Assembly (NCBI GenBank): GCA_002746645.1
Contig: PDPU01000031.1
Coordinates: forward strand, 1 to 64,000
Source: Gammaproteobacteria bacterium
GTDB lineage: Bacteria > Pseudomonadota > Gammaproteobacteria > Granulosicoccales > Granulosicoccaceae
Length of the DNA stretch: 64,000 nt
Direction of reading: 5' to 3'
Within the stretch, counting starts at the first letter, position 1. Every line of letters starts with the position of its first letter. The notes beneath the pieces are model-generated. The model made no database searches, had not been told where the DNA came from, and saw only the letters and a list, made by a program, of their open reading frames with translations. Shown piece by piece: positions 10,504 to 19,624 of this stretch. A program made the position numbers and the translations under genes.

Positions 10504-11652
10504 ATGAGCGGTTGCGCGCTGCTGAAACGGGGTGGCCCGGGTGGTGAACGCCCGGGCCGGATCATGCCCGTCATGGCCCTGGCAACAACACTGCTGGCCG
10601 TGCCTTCCGGCGCAGTCAGTGCCGCTGGCCCCTTTTCGGATCAACTGGCAGCGCCTTCCGGCATCAACGGACTCTTCATCCACACGAGCGGCAGCGGCGA
10701 CACGGTCGATTACGCGCCGAACATCGGCGGTGGCGAGCACGCGCCGGCAGAACGCCGGCAACGCTATACCGAGACCGGTGCCGGCATCGTCTGGTCGCCG
10801 CTTGCACCACTCGAACTGTCTCTGTCGTTCGCGCGTCGCCACCTCAACGGCATGCGTGACGCCTACGAACTCGATGCCTGGTCGGGTGAACTGCGCACCC
10901 GGCTCACCCCAGAGGATTCAAGGACACACGCTCACCTTGCCATCGGTCTCGCGACCAACAAGAGCGACCGCCTCGTCAAGAATTCCTGGACACGCATCAA
11001 CGGTGCACGGCTGACCGAAGTCAGTCTGCAGGATGCGCGCGACCGTACCCTTCACGCGGATCTGACGACAACCACACCGCTCACCCGCAACATCACCGCG
11101 AGCGGGCTGATCGGTATCGGCCGCGTCGCGGTCGAGCATGCTGCGCTCACGGGTTCCGGATCGGATGCGCGCGGCTGCGAATACGACTTCAGCTTCACGG
11201 GTACAAGCGGCCTGCTGAAACAGCCTCGCCCCTGCGGCAACATCCTTGCGTTCGAGCAAACGTATGCGAGCGAAGCCGCCATCGACGATCGCTTCGGTCT
11301 TGCTCCGTCGAAAGACATCGCCTGGCAGGGTGACTACTGGCGCATCGGCGCCGGCGCAAGTCTTGCGCAGGGACGTTTCGACGCCAACGTCGGCGTTCGC
11401 TGGCGTTACTGGCAGGAAAATGACCTGATGGCCGCCATTCGCGAACGTGGCAATGGCCCGATCACCATCAGCAGAACCGCATGGCTCGGCATGGGTTGGC
11501 GGCTGTCACCATCGCTTCGCATCGGCGCGGCTGCCGTCTGGCGCAGCGCACCGCTACTGAACGAAGCTCCCGTGCTCTACAACGCCCTGTCGGTGAATCG
11601 CTATCACGGCGAGGCGATGACCTTCACTCTGGGAGTTCAGCTGTCGCTCTGA
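10504..11652 (+). CDS. Putative outer-membrane beta-barrel protein
   Basis: An exported protein of 382 residues (362 if started at the ATG at 10564). A signal peptide MPVMALATTLLAVPSGAVSA is followed by alternating amphipathic strands rich in aromatic ends, for example LELSLSFARRHL and DYWRIGAGASLAQGRFDANV, and ends in TFTLGVQLSL. This is the usual pattern of a transmembrane barrel with a hydrophobic C-terminal residue. No catalytic motif was seen. The 10504 start leaves 20 Arg/Gly-rich residues before the signal peptide. Between the two starts lies a strong hairpin (10534-10558) that could affect initiation. It lies 43 bp after the large lipoprotein gene and is probably cotranscribed with it. 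Confidence 0.72.
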   Translation: MSGCALLKRGGPGGERPGRIMPVMALATTLLAVPSGAVSAAGPFSDQLAAPSGINGLFIHTSGSGDTVDYAPNIGGGEHAPAERRQRYTETGAGIVWSPLAPLELSLSFARRHLNGMRDAYELDAWSGELRTRLTPEDSRTHAHLAIGLATNKSDRLVKNSWTRINGARLTEVSLQDARDRTLHADLTTTTPLTRNITASGLIGIGRVAVEHAALTGSGSDARGCEYDFSFTGTSGLLKQPRPCGNILAFEQTYASEAAIDDRFGLAPSKDIAWQGDYWRIGAGASLAQGRFDANVGVRWRYWQENDLMAAIRERGNGPITISRTAWLGMGWRLSPSLRIGAAAVWRSAPLLNEAPVLYNALSVNRYHGEAMTFTLGVQLSL

Positions 11653-11754
11653 ATCGCGGCCGGTTTCCGCCCTCGTTCCCTTCGACGTGGGTTCGGACGG
11701 CCAGCACACGGCATCGGAACGCGAGTTCGCCAGCGGGCAGTCCCACGCAGGACA

Positions 11755-11784
11755 TTGGAATTGACTGCCCGAGGTTCATATAAT
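11755..11784 (+). promoter_or_regulatory. Putative glnS promoter
   Basis: TTGGAA at 11755-11760 and a perfect TATAAT at 11779-11784 have an 18-bp spacer. The predicted start lies about 30 bases before the glnS ATG. The 11653-11821 gap contains nothing else I can identify. Confidence 0.6.
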
Positions 11785-11821
11785 CCCCTCCCTGTTCCCG
11801 TTTTCCCGAGCACCCCACCCC

Positions 11822-13483
11822 ATGGCCAGCAACGAACCGGCCCCGGCGAGCAATTTCATCCGCAACATCGTGAAAGCCGACGTCGCGAACGGAAAGCACG
11901 ACGGGCGCGTGCTGACGCGCTTCCCGCCCGAACCGAACGGCTACCTGCATGTCGGTCACGTGAAGTCGATCTGCCTGAACTTCGGCATTGCCGAGGAGTT
12001 CGGGGGGCAATGCAACCTGCGTTTCGACGATACCAACCCCGGCAAGGAAAGCACCGAGTACGCCGAAGCCATCGAGGAAGACGTGCGCTGGCTCGGTTTC
12101 GAATGGGCCGAGCATCGTCATGCCTCGGACTATTTCGAACAACTCTACGACTACGCCTGCCAGCTCATCAGGGATGGCAAGGCCTATGTGGACAGCTCGA
12201 CGGCCGAGGAGATGCGCGAGATGCGCGGCACCCTCACGGAGCCCGGCACCGAGAGCCCCTGCCGTGATCGCCCGATCGAACAGAACCTCGACCTCTTCGA
12301 ACGCATGCGCGCCGGTGAATTCGAGGACGGGGCGCATGTGCTGCGCGCGAAGATCGACATGAGCGCGGGCAACATCAACATGCGCGATCCGACACTCTAC
12401 CGCATCCGCAAGATGGACCACATCCGTACCGGCGATGCCTGGAACATCTACCCGATGTACGACTACACGCACTGCCTTTCGGACGCCATCGAGGGCATCA
12501 CGCACTCCCTCTGCACGCTCGAGTTCGAAGACCATCGCCCACTCTACGACTGGGTGCTCGATGAACTCGAGACACCCTGCCACCCGCAGCAGATCGAATT
12601 CGCGCGCCTCTCGCTCGAATACACGATGCTGTCGAAACGGCGCCTGATCCAGCTCGTCGACGAGGGTCACGTGCAGGGCTGGGACGATCCGCGCATGCCG
12701 ACCATCGTGGGCATGCGCCGTCGCGGCTACACGCCGGCCGCCCTGCGGGACTTCTGCGAACGCATCGGCGTCACCAAGAACGATGCCTGGATCGAGATGG
12801 CCGTGCTCGAAGGCGCCATTCGCGATGATCTGAACGTCAATGCCGAACGCCGCATGGCCGTGCTCGACCCGCTGAAGGTCGTGATCACCGACCTTCCCGA
12901 GGATCATGAACAGATACTCGATTTTGCCAATCATCCGCAGAACGAGAATGCCGGCCGGCGCGATGTCGGTTTCACGCGCGAGATCTTCATCGAGCGCGAG
13001 GATTTTTCCGACCACCCGCCACCGAAGTACCAGCGCCTGGTCGAGGGTGGCGAAGTGCGCCTGCGCGGCAGCTACATCATCCGTTGCGATGAGGTGATTC
13101 GCGATGACGCGGGCAGGATCATCGAACTCCGCTGCAGTCATGATCCTGATACCCTCGGCAGGAAGCCCGAAGGGCGCAAGGTGAAGGGCGTGATCCACTG
13201 GGTGTCGGCGAAAACGGGCGTACCCGCCGAGGTGCGCCTGTATGACGTATTGTTCACCGAATCGAACCCGGCTGCGGCTGCCGATGTGGCGAGCGTGCTG
13301 AACCCCGAATCGCTCACGATCGCGGAAAACGCCATCGTGGAACCGGCGCTCGCCGCTGCCCTGCCCGAGACCCGTTTCCAGTTCGAACGCCTCGGTTACT
13401 TCGTGGCCGACCGGCATGACCACACGGAATCACGTCCCGTGTTCAATCGCACGGTATCGCTCCGGGATACCTGGGCAAGGTAG
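11822..13483 (+). CDS. glnS: Glutaminyl-tRNA synthetase
   Basis: Charges tRNA-Gln with glutamine in the cytosol. The 553 residues match bacterial GlnRS. The class I HIGH signature is within [16 protein letters not shown], and the KMSKS counterpart is [16 protein letters not shown], which binds the amino acid and ATP, is present. The C-terminal half has the anticodon-binding beta barrels ([12 protein letters not shown] near the end). Direct Gln charging is expected, so GatCAB should not be needed for tRNA-Gln. It is transcribed alone from the promoter just upstream. Confidence 0.98.
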   Translation: MASNEPAPASNFIRNIVKADVANGKHDGRVLTRFPPEPNGYLHVGHVKSICLNFGIAEEFGGQCNLRFDDTNPGKESTEYAEAIEEDVRWLGFEWAEHRHASDYFEQLYDYACQLIRDGKAYVDSSTAEEMREMRGTLTEPGTESPCRDRPIEQNLDLFERMRAGEFEDGAHVLRAKIDMSAGNINMRDPTLYRIRKMDHIRTGDAWNIYPMYDYTHCLSDAIEGITHSLCTLEFEDHRPLYDWVLDELETPCHPQQIEFARLSLEYTMLSKRRLIQLVDEGHVQGWDDPRMPTIVGMRRRGYTPAALRDFCERIGVTKNDAWIEMAVLEGAIRDDLNVNAERRMAVLDPLKVVITDLPEDHEQILDFANHPQNENAGRRDVGFTREIFIEREDFSDHPPPKYQRLVEGGEVRLRGSYIIRCDEVIRDDAGRIIELRCSHDPDTLGRKPEGRKVKGVIHWVSAKTGVPAEVRLYDVLFTESNPAAAADVASVLNPESLTIAENAIVEPALAAALPETRFQFERLGYFVADRHDHTESRPVFNRTVSLRDTWAR

Positions 13484-13573
13484 ACCGCCGTCCGTGCCGC
13501 CTTTCCGAAGGGGCCGCATCGTTCGCGTCGAGGTCATCGGCCTGCACTCACCCGAACTATCCGAAATACCGGT

Positions 13574-13602
13574 TTGACGGGACGCCGATCAGGGTCTATC
13601 TA
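13574..13602 (+). promoter_or_regulatory. Putative promoter of the double-LysM lipoprotein gene
   Basis: TTGACG at 13574-13579 and TATCTA at 13597-13602 have an ideal 17-bp spacer. The predicted transcript would have a leader of about 108 nt before the ATG at 13717. The rest of the 13484-13716 gap shows no gene. Confidence 0.55.
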
Positions 13603-13716
13603 AAGAGGTGTCATGTGCGTCGGTTCGACGGCACCTCAACGGCTGCGGACGATGGCCGACGGGTGCTCCCGAACCAATGCGCGCAATGAAACCTTGTTCC
13701 CTGGTGAGAGAAACCC

Positions 13717-15495
13717 ATGCCGAAGACGACCCATCACATGTTTCAGCACAGCATCATCGCTGCTGCCGTCATTTCCCTGTCTGCCTGCTCGACCACGCCG
13801 CGCAACGACGGCATGGAGCCGACAGGCCCCGTGAAGGTGGCCGCGAACGTCGCCCGCTCGACCATCGACGTCAGCGCCTGGACCATCGACAAGACGGTTT
13901 ACATGCTGGGTTTCAGCGACAACGACCCGGGCAGGCTGAGTGAGCGCAACACGCACCGCGCCCCGACTGACGAGTCCGGCACGATCGTGGCCGGCAACGA
14001 CACCAACTCACCTGCGGAGACGGTCGTCACCCAGAGCGTCGAAAGCGCCGATGTGCGCGTGATCGGCAGCGTCAGCGACGAAACACTCATGAGTACCGGG
14101 CAGACCACGGAGGCAGGAAACAAGGTGCCTGCGCTCGATCCCAACGTTCCTGCCGCGACTCAGGCTGCAGCCGATTCCGGTGCAGACGCCGGGCCGCCAA
14201 TCGCCGAAAACGCTGCATCGAGCATCAACAGGAACATCGCCTGGAATGATTCGATTGCCGTCGCAAACGGCTTCGAGGCCATCCCCGGCAGCGACCGCCA
14301 GTCGCCGGTACCGGCGATGTACGAACACAAGGTGGGCGGCAGTGAAACCCTCTGGGACATCGCCAAGGCCACCACCGGCGACGCCACCAACTGGCACATC
14401 ATCGCCGATCTCAACCAGCTCGGTCCGAATGCCACGGTCTTCCCCGGCCAGAGTCTCGAGATACCGAGCGACATGCTCCGCCCCGAACTCCGCCAGGCAA
14501 ATGGCACCGACGTCGCTGCGGCCGACACAGGTGCACACACCGATGCAACCCCGACCGCTGTCGACACGGCAAGCGATCCCACCGGCAAGCTGGTCGCAAG
14601 CAATGGACCGGCCGCCCTGCATGAAAACGCCGATTCGCCCCTGACCGGAGAGACCCTGGCATTGGCTCGTCAGAACGAAGCTGCTGCCGCACATTCAATG
14701 AGCGCCGCTGCGACGCCGGTTGCGCCCATTGACGACGCTGCCATGATGAATGCGCGCTCCGTACCCGGCAAGACCTTCGAACTGGGCAACCGGGAAACGC
14801 TCTGGGACTTCGCCAAACGCACCACCGGTGACGCCACCAACTGGCAGGCCATCGCCGTGCAGAACGGCTGGGACGACGAGCAGGCCAGAAAGGTCTTCCC
14901 CGGTCAGCGCATTGATGTACCGGCCTCGCTCCTCAAGGCCGAACTCCTCGACGGCGACGGCAAGGTCGCGGCCGAAGCTCCCGTGAACGACACGGGCGAC
15001 GTCAGCGAACCGGATGCCGCAGCTGCGATGCTCCGGGACAGCGAAACCGCCGTCGAATCTGCCACCGACACCCTGACCGGGGGCGTCGTGATCGAACCGG
15101 TCGCCGACGCGCTCCCCACCGACGATTCCGCCGCCGATGCGACGGCCGCGGTGCTCGCCGGCAGCAACAATCAGGAGGAGATTCGCATCGTCGAGGCCAC
15201 CTACCGCAGCGAGGATACCGTCGAACTGCCAATCGAGACCGAGACCGATGCAACTGATGCAACTGCAGAAACCACCGCGGCCACCGCGCCTGCCGATGCA
15301 GACGCCCTCACGACCATCACGGTCAGTGGCACCTACTACCCGAAAGCAGTCTACAACGATGCCGACTTCTCCTCGAGCCTGCTGATGCGCGTATCGCCCG
15401 GCGAGGAACTCTCGGTACGACGCGTGGACAATGGCTGGTATGAAGTGGAAACCGGCAAGGGCACGGGCTACATGCACGAGCGCGACATCCAGTAG
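13717..15495 (+). CDS. Lipoprotein with two LysM domains and C-terminal SH3 domain
   Basis: 592 residues with a lipoprotein signal ending in the lipobox LSAC (Cys24), so it is probably anchored in the envelope. Two LysM peptidoglycan-binding modules lie around residues 200-255 and 350-405. Both keep the pattern ETLWD-A--TTGDATNW followed by VFPGQ--(I/E)IP. Long Ala/Asp/Thr-rich linkers join them. The last 60 residues form a bacterial SH3-like domain (VSGTYYPKAVYN, VDNGWYEVETGKGTGYMHERD). A short ATDATDATAETT repeat is present in the linker. It is the longer paralogue of the gene at 15764-16528, and a strong terminator separates the two. No catalytic domain was seen, so it is probably a cell-wall-binding protein. 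Confidence 0.85.
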   Translation: MPKTTHHMFQHSIIAAAVISLSACSTTPRNDGMEPTGPVKVAANVARSTIDVSAWTIDKTVYMLGFSDNDPGRLSERNTHRAPTDESGTIVAGNDTNSPAETVVTQSVESADVRVIGSVSDETLMSTGQTTEAGNKVPALDPNVPAATQAAADSGADAGPPIAENAASSINRNIAWNDSIAVANGFEAIPGSDRQSPVPAMYEHKVGGSETLWDIAKATTGDATNWHIIADLNQLGPNATVFPGQSLEIPSDMLRPELRQANGTDVAAADTGAHTDATPTAVDTASDPTGKLVASNGPAALHENADSPLTGETLALARQNEAAAAHSMSAAATPVAPIDDAAMMNARSVPGKTFELGNRETLWDFAKRTTGDATNWQAIAVQNGWDDEQARKVFPGQRIDVPASLLKAELLDGDGKVAAEAPVNDTGDVSEPDAAAAMLRDSETAVESATDTLTGGVVIEPVADALPTDDSAADATAAVLAGSNNQEEIRIVEATYRSEDTVELPIETETDATDATAETTAATAPADADALTTITVSGTYYPKAVYNDADFSSSLLMRVSPGEELSVRRVDNGWYEVETGKGTGYMHERDIQ

Positions 15496-15562
15496 AGCGC
15501 AATCGGCACGAACCCCGGCACACCACCGGAATTCGGCGCCACAACAGCCCTCCTTTTGAAGA

Positions 15563-15594
15563 GGCCCGGCCAATCATTTGGCCGGGCCCTTTTC
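15563..15594 (+). terminator. Rho-independent terminator
   Basis: A perfect 11-bp stem, GGCCCGGCCAA (15563-15573) with TTGGCCGGGCC (15578-15588) around a TCAT loop, followed by CTTTTC. It ends transcription of the double-LysM lipoprotein gene. Confidence 0.92.
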
Positions 15595-15763
15595 TTTGGG
15601 CGCTCGAATTTGCACAATAGTGGAGGCTGTCTCTCGCTTTGACAGGCAGCTTTCCGATCACTGTCTCATTGTGCCGGGCGATGACGCGTGACAATGACCG
15701 AGGTCGAAGTAAACAAGCCGCCAGCCGGTATTCAACCAGAGTGCGGCCAGGTCGGACAAGAAC

Positions 15764-16528
15764 ATGCATACAAGTACCTGCACGAACACCATCCTTCTGC
15801 TGCTGGCGATGACGCTATCGGGCGGCTGCGCCTCACTAGGCAGCAATGCAAAGTCGGAACCCGACCCCATGTTGACCTATGTGGTCAAGCGTGGCGACGT
15901 TCTCGGCAACATTGCCGAGACCTTCACCGGCGACATCGGCAACTGGCGCGAAATCGCCGCCATCAACGGCATCAAGGACGCACGCATGCTGCGCGTCGGC
16001 GACACCATCCAGATTCCCGTGGCGATGCTCGAAAACGCACCCGATGACGATGAAGGCGAAGTGGCGCTGTCGGGATCGGGCACCCACGACAATGCCGGCA
16101 CGAACCAGCGGAGCGCACGTCGTGTTGCTGCGGGACGAGAGGTCGCCGATGCCAGTCAGGGCACCGCCGGGAAGCGATTGCCCGCCCAGGCGATTGCCGT
16201 GGAACGACAGGCATCCCCCGGACAGACCCGCACTCGTGTGGTACCGACGGCTCGCGTCGAACTGAATTCGGCCAACGCCAACCGTGAGTTCGACCTCGTG
16301 CCGATGGAAAACGGCGAGCCTGCCGAACGCCATTCACGGGTGCGCGTGGTCGGCAGCTACACGCCCAGGGGGCTCTACGAAAAGCCCGCCAGCTGGTCAC
16401 GCCTGGTGCGGCGCGTGGCACCCGGCAGCACCTTTGCCGTGGAGCGCGTGAGCAATGGCTGGTTCCTCGTCGAAACCGACAACGGATCTGCCTGGCTCAG
16501 GCCCGACGACGGTGAACTCGTCGAGTAG
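15764..16528 (+). CDS. Lipoprotein with one LysM domain and C-terminal SH3 domain
   Basis: 254 residues. The signal peptide ends in the lipobox SGGC (ILLLLAMTLSGGCAS). One LysM module lies at about 38-90 (YVVKRGDVLGNIAETFTGDI, then LRVGDTIQIPVAML). A basic/polar linker leads to an SH3-like C-terminus (VVGSYTPRGLYEKP, VERVSNGWFLVETDNGSAWL). It is paralogous to the upstream double-LysM lipoprotein in both terminal modules, a tandem duplication with one LysM fewer. It starts at the ATG at 15764 after about 170 bp of non-coding DNA that follows the terminator. The function is likely peptidoglycan association; no enzyme domain was seen. Confidence 0.82.
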   Translation: MHTSTCTNTILLLLAMTLSGGCASLGSNAKSEPDPMLTYVVKRGDVLGNIAETFTGDIGNWREIAAINGIKDARMLRVGDTIQIPVAMLENAPDDDEGEVALSGSGTHDNAGTNQRSARRVAAGREVADASQGTAGKRLPAQAIAVERQASPGQTRTRVVPTARVELNSANANREFDLVPMENGEPAERHSRVRVVGSYTPRGLYEKPASWSRLVRRVAPGSTFAVERVSNGWFLVETDNGSAWLRPDDGELVE

Positions 16529-16669
16529 GTCTCTGGCTCTCTCGGGCACCAGCATCTGCCGATCGTGTCAATTCTGCGTGCGGTTGCTGCGTGCCACCAC
16601 ACTTGAAGGACAGCTCACCCGACACCATACTGCAACCCTACTGAATCCGAATCCCGGAGTACCCATCGC

Positions 16670-17032
16670 ATGAACACCCTGTCCGGAGCCGGCAGACCCG
16701 CACTTGCCGCCGTCACGCTTCTTGTCGTCGCCGGCTGTACCCAGGAATCACAGAACAAGATCGGCCGTGCCGTTCAGAACTGGACCGGTACCGACGGCGT
16801 CATCGAAATCTACGCGGGCAACAAGCTCGTCAGGCGCTTCATGAACATCGACAAGATCTCCACCGCCTCGAGCACCGGTGGCGAGATCGCGGCACGCCCC
16901 TATCGCTTCGGTTACGGCCACATGGACATGAACCTCGATGGCACCATCGACCGTGAAGAGCGCGACAAGGGCAAGGTCTATTTCGAGTTCAGTGACTACT
17001 CCACCTCCTACGTCTTCTACGAGAATCCCTGA
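16670..17032 (+). CDS. Small lipoprotein of unknown function
   Basis: 120 residues with a signal peptide and lipobox (VTLLVVAGC). The mature part has two short blocks, GVIEIYAGNKLVRRFMNIDK and RFGYGHMDMNLDGTIDREE. The second looks like an EF-hand-like DxNxDGxIDxEE calcium loop. I do not recognise the family. GGAG lies about 14 bases before the ATG. No gene follows on the same strand before a candidate small RNA and ibaG. Confidence 0.78.
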   Translation: MNTLSGAGRPALAAVTLLVVAGCTQESQNKIGRAVQNWTGTDGVIEIYAGNKLVRRFMNIDKISTASSTGGEIAARPYRFGYGHMDMNLDGTIDREERDKGKVYFEFSDYSTSYVFYENP

Positions 17033-17127
17033 TCGCTCCATTTTGCAAGATGCTGCATGATCGCGTCGATTATCGGCACGTTGACGTCAGTAGACTGGCG
17101 GATCGGGAAAAAAGCCCGTTACAAGCC

Positions 17128-17155
17128 TTTACAGGACAGCAAAGCAAGCTACATT
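17128..17155 (+). promoter_or_regulatory. Putative promoter of a candidate small RNA
   Basis: TTTACA (17128-17133), a 16-bp spacer and TACATT (17150-17155). The predicted start is near 17162. It is judged by position relative to the two-hairpin element that follows. Confidence 0.4.
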
Positions 17156-17161
17156 CATTGC

Positions 17162-17236
17162 ACGTGATGCAAGATTGAGTCTGGTGTCACGTTCTCACCC
17201 CCAATCTAGGGCCCGTTTCCGCGGGCCCTCTTTTTT
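17162..17236 (+). ncRNA. Candidate small RNA or 3' UTR element, two stem-loops
   Basis: After the putative promoter come two consecutive stem-loops. The first has stems AGATTG/CAATCT (17172-17177 with 17202-17207) and GGTG/CACC (17183-17186 with 17196-17199). The second is the terminator at 17209-17236. That would make a transcript of about 75 nt with an RNA terminator 3' end. It matches no RNA family I know, and could equally be just the terminator of the small lipoprotein gene upstream. Confidence 0.35.
17209..17236 (+). terminator. Rho-independent terminator
   Basis: Stem GGGCCCG (17209-17215) with CGGGCCC (17222-17228), a 6-nt loop, then TCTTTTTT. It ends either the small lipoprotein transcript or the candidate small RNA. 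Confidence 0.9.
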
Positions 17237-17282
17237 GCCCGCGGTATAATCGCCGACGCCCTCCCCCTTCCGGATTGCCACC

Positions 17283-17531
17283 ATGCGCATGGACTACTTC
17301 AGCGAGCTCGTCAGCAAGGCCATCGACGGTGCCGACGCGGAAGTCACGGGCGATGGCAGCCAGTTCGAAGTCCGTGTGGTCAGCGAGCGGTTCGACGGAC
17401 TCTCGACACTCGATCGCCACAAGCTCGTCTACGCCACGCTCGACGAATACATCAAGTCGGGCGCCATCCACGCCTTGTCGATTCGTGCCTACACGCCGGC
17501 GGAATGGGAAGCAGCAACCAGCGGCGCCTGA
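17283..17531 (+). CDS. ibaG: BolA-family protein IbaG
   Basis: An 82-residue BolA/IbaG-type protein that partners with monothiol glutaredoxins in iron-sulfur handling and acid response. Family features are EVTGDGSQFEVRVVSERFDGLS, the RHKLVY helix and the ending IHALSIRAYTPAEWE, which is the IbaG (YrbA) subfamily C-terminus. A TATAAT at 17245-17250 could serve as its -10 box. In many genomes ibaG precedes murA, but here the next gene is a convergent ATPase. A bulged hairpin (17544-17564) lies between the two. Confidence 0.92.
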   Translation: MRMDYFSELVSKAIDGADAEVTGDGSQFEVRVVSERFDGLSTLDRHKLVYATLDEYIKSGAIHALSIRAYTPAEWEAATSGA

Positions 17532-17543
17532 ACAAAGCCGGGA

Positions 17544-17564
17544 AGCCCCATTTCGGAATGGGCT
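17544..17564. terminator. Hairpin between convergent genes, possible bidirectional terminator
   Basis: AGCCCCATT (17544-17552) pairs with AATGGGCT (17557-17564) around TCGG with one bulged C. There is no U-tract, so termination is uncertain. Confidence 0.3.
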
Positions 17565-17578
17565 GACGCGGGTGATGA

Positions 17579-18505
17579 TCACCTTGTCTCGCGCGAGACT
17601 GTGTCGATACCCGCGCGGGCGGATGCCGATGTCTCGAGCGCACGCCGCCCTGCCACATCCCGCGCGAACTGCGCCGCCACACGGCCACTCCGGTTACCGC
17701 GCCTGAGCGCCCAGCGAAGCGCCTCGGCACGAAGTGCCTCATCGAAGCCGGTGACGCCATGCCTGTCGAGCCACAGCGCCACCGCCTCGAGGTAGGTATC
17801 CTGCGAGAAGGGATGGAAGCTGAGCCAGATGCCGAAGCGTTCGGACAGCGAGATCTTCTCTTCCACCGCCTCGCCGTGGTGCAGCTCGCCGTCGACGATG
17901 CGCGAGTGTTCGTTGTCGACGAGTTGTTCAGGCAGCAGGTGACGGCGATTCGACGTGGCGTAGATCACGACGTTGTCGGGTGTCGAGGCTGCCGAGCCAT
18001 CGAGAGCGGCCTTGAGGGCTCGGTAGCTGCCGTCGCTCGCATCGAAGGAAAGATCGTCGACGAAGAGGATGAAGTGCTCATCACGGCCGGCGAGCGGCGC
18101 AACGATCGAGGGCAGATCGATGAGATCGTGCGCATCGACTTCGACAAGCCGCAGTCCCCGGTCGTGATGGCGTTGCAGCATCGCCTTGACGAGCGATGAC
18201 TTCCCCGTGCCGCGTGCGCCCCACATGAGCACGTGGTTTGACGGAAGCCCGGCGAGAAACTGACGCGTGTTGGCGTCCACCGTCTCGAGCTGACGCTCGA
18301 TGCCGACGAGATCCTCAGGGGCAATCAGACGGATGTTCTCGAGCGGCTCGAGTCTGCCGACGTTATGACCACGCCAGCGCCAGGCCAGCGCATCACCGTC
18401 CATCACGAACGCCTCTTCTGGCCTGAATATCGCTTGCAATAGCATCACGAGACCGTCCAGACGGTGCAGCAGACGTTCGATTTCCGGCGTGGGCTGAGTG
18501 GTCAT
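17579..18505 (-). CDS. DUF815 AAA-type ATPase
   Basis: A 308-residue cytosolic ATPase of the DUF815 family. Walker A is GARGTGKSS, Walker B is FILFVDDLSF, and the sensor region NVVIYATSNRRHLLPEQ is characteristic. The N-terminal segment (MDGDALAWRWRG, the IAPEDLVGIERQ block) is also typical. The biological role is not known; members are widespread in proteobacteria. It is divergent from the orphan gene at 18514, with starts 8 bp apart, and convergent with ibaG. Confidence 0.9.
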   Translation of the reverse strand: MTTQPTPEIERLLHRLDGLVMLLQAIFRPEEAFVMDGDALAWRWRGHNVGRLEPLENIRLIAPEDLVGIERQLETVDANTRQFLAGLPSNHVLMWGARGTGKSSLVKAMLQRHHDRGLRLVEVDAHDLIDLPSIVAPLAGRDEHFILFVDDLSFDASDGSYRALKAALDGSAASTPDNVVIYATSNRRHLLPEQLVDNEHSRIVDGELHHGEAVEEKISLSERFGIWLSFHPFSQDTYLEAVALWLDRHGVTGFDEALRAEALRWALRRGNRSGRVAAQFARDVAGRRALETSASARAGIDTVSRETR

Positions 18506-18513
18506 GGCGGGGG

Positions 18514-19584
18514 ATGGTCGGCACGTCGTGGTTGGCTGGGAAACGCATGTTAACCCGGCTGATCAACCCGGCGAAACGCCAGCAAACCGGCTCCTTCGGG
18601 GAGCGAGACGCTCAGAGCGGAACACCGATACAGAGAACAATGCCGAAGCCGAAAGACGCGACAGGGGATGCCACAGGCCCCGTGGAGCGAATCATCACCG
18701 AACAGGCGCGGAGCCCGGGACTCAGCCAGGCGGCGCTCCGGCGTCCCGAACTTGCCGTGACCCTGCCGGGTTTCGACGACAGTCTGACGCCGGCCGACTG
18801 GCTGCAACAGATTGCCGCGCTCCTGCAGCTCAGCAGCACGCGCACCGAGTCGAGCATCCGTACGACACTCTCGGTCGGCATCCAGCGCGGTCGCCTGACA
18901 CTCTTCGTGCCAGCTGACATGGCCAGCCTGCAACCGGCCAGCCTGCGCTGGCTGACGGCCTTCGCCGGGGCGCACGATCTACGCATGGTGGAGGATCGCC
19001 GCCAGGTCGATGTGAGGCCACTCCGCGAACAACGACTGAACGAGGGACGCGAACTGCCGCTCGGTCTCGCCATGCTCCTTGCCGAGACCGGCATGCCCGG
19101 CAAGCCGCGAAAGCCCTCTTCCCCCGACCGCCTCGGTGCCGGTAACGCCGCCCTCGATCTGCCGACGCTCGTGTCGGCCGCGGCGCGCTCGATGATGGAC
19201 AGCAAATCCGTGAGCCTGCCCGCGAACCCCATGCTGGAAAAGGCACTCGGCGACGACTGTGGCGAGGTGAAGGCCTGGGCCTGCCGCCTGCTGACCAGCG
19301 AGATGACCACGATTCTGAGCCAGTTCCATGCAAAGGGTCTGCATGCCATCGGCTATTCGACGGGCAATCAGTATGCCTTGCAGGTGCTGCTGGCCGGCGG
19401 CAAGCTCGATGAGGGTCGATTCTGGTGCCCACCCGCCTCGCTCTCGCAGCACCGCATCGGCTTCCAGCTCTTTCCCGGCAAGACCCCCGAACAGGATGTC
19501 GGCATCCTGCACGTGCCGCATTTCATTGACCTTGCCGACAGTCCCAACCCCTGGTGGTTCGAAGCGGAGAAGGTTTCGGACTAG
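18514..19584 (+). CDS. Unknown protein upstream of a HerA-like ATPase
   Basis: Up to 356 residues, soluble, no signal peptide or membrane segment, no domain I recognise. The middle part ([17 protein letters not shown], then [20 protein letters not shown]) and the C-terminal block ([42 protein letters not shown]) look like compact folded domains. ATG choices are 18514, 18547 and 18640; the last has an AGAGA upstream and removes a basic N-terminus, so the true protein may be about 314 residues. Its stop lies 40 bp before the HerA-like ATPase, so they are probably cotranscribed. Confidence 0.7.
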   Translation: MVGTSWLAGKRMLTRLINPAKRQQTGSFGERDAQSGTPIQRTMPKPKDATGDATGPVERIITEQARSPGLSQAALRRPELAVTLPGFDDSLTPADWLQQIAALLQLSSTRTESSIRTTLSVGIQRGRLTLFVPADMASLQPASLRWLTAFAGAHDLRMVEDRRQVDVRPLREQRLNEGRELPLGLAMLLAETGMPGKPRKPSSPDRLGAGNAALDLPTLVSAAARSMMDSKSVSLPANPMLEKALGDDCGEVKAWACRLLTSEMTTILSQFHAKGLHAIGYSTGNQYALQVLLAGGKLDEGRFWCPPASLSQHRIGFQLFPGKTPEQDVGILHVPHFIDLADSPNPWWFEAEKVSD

Positions 19585-19624
19585 ACTCCCTGCCTTGACG
19601 GGCAACTTCGGGAACGACAGTTCG

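Noticed and set aside
11624..13423. 599-residue minus-strand ORF antisense to glnS
   Set aside because: Third-position GC makes long antisense frames; glnS signatures are on the plus strand.
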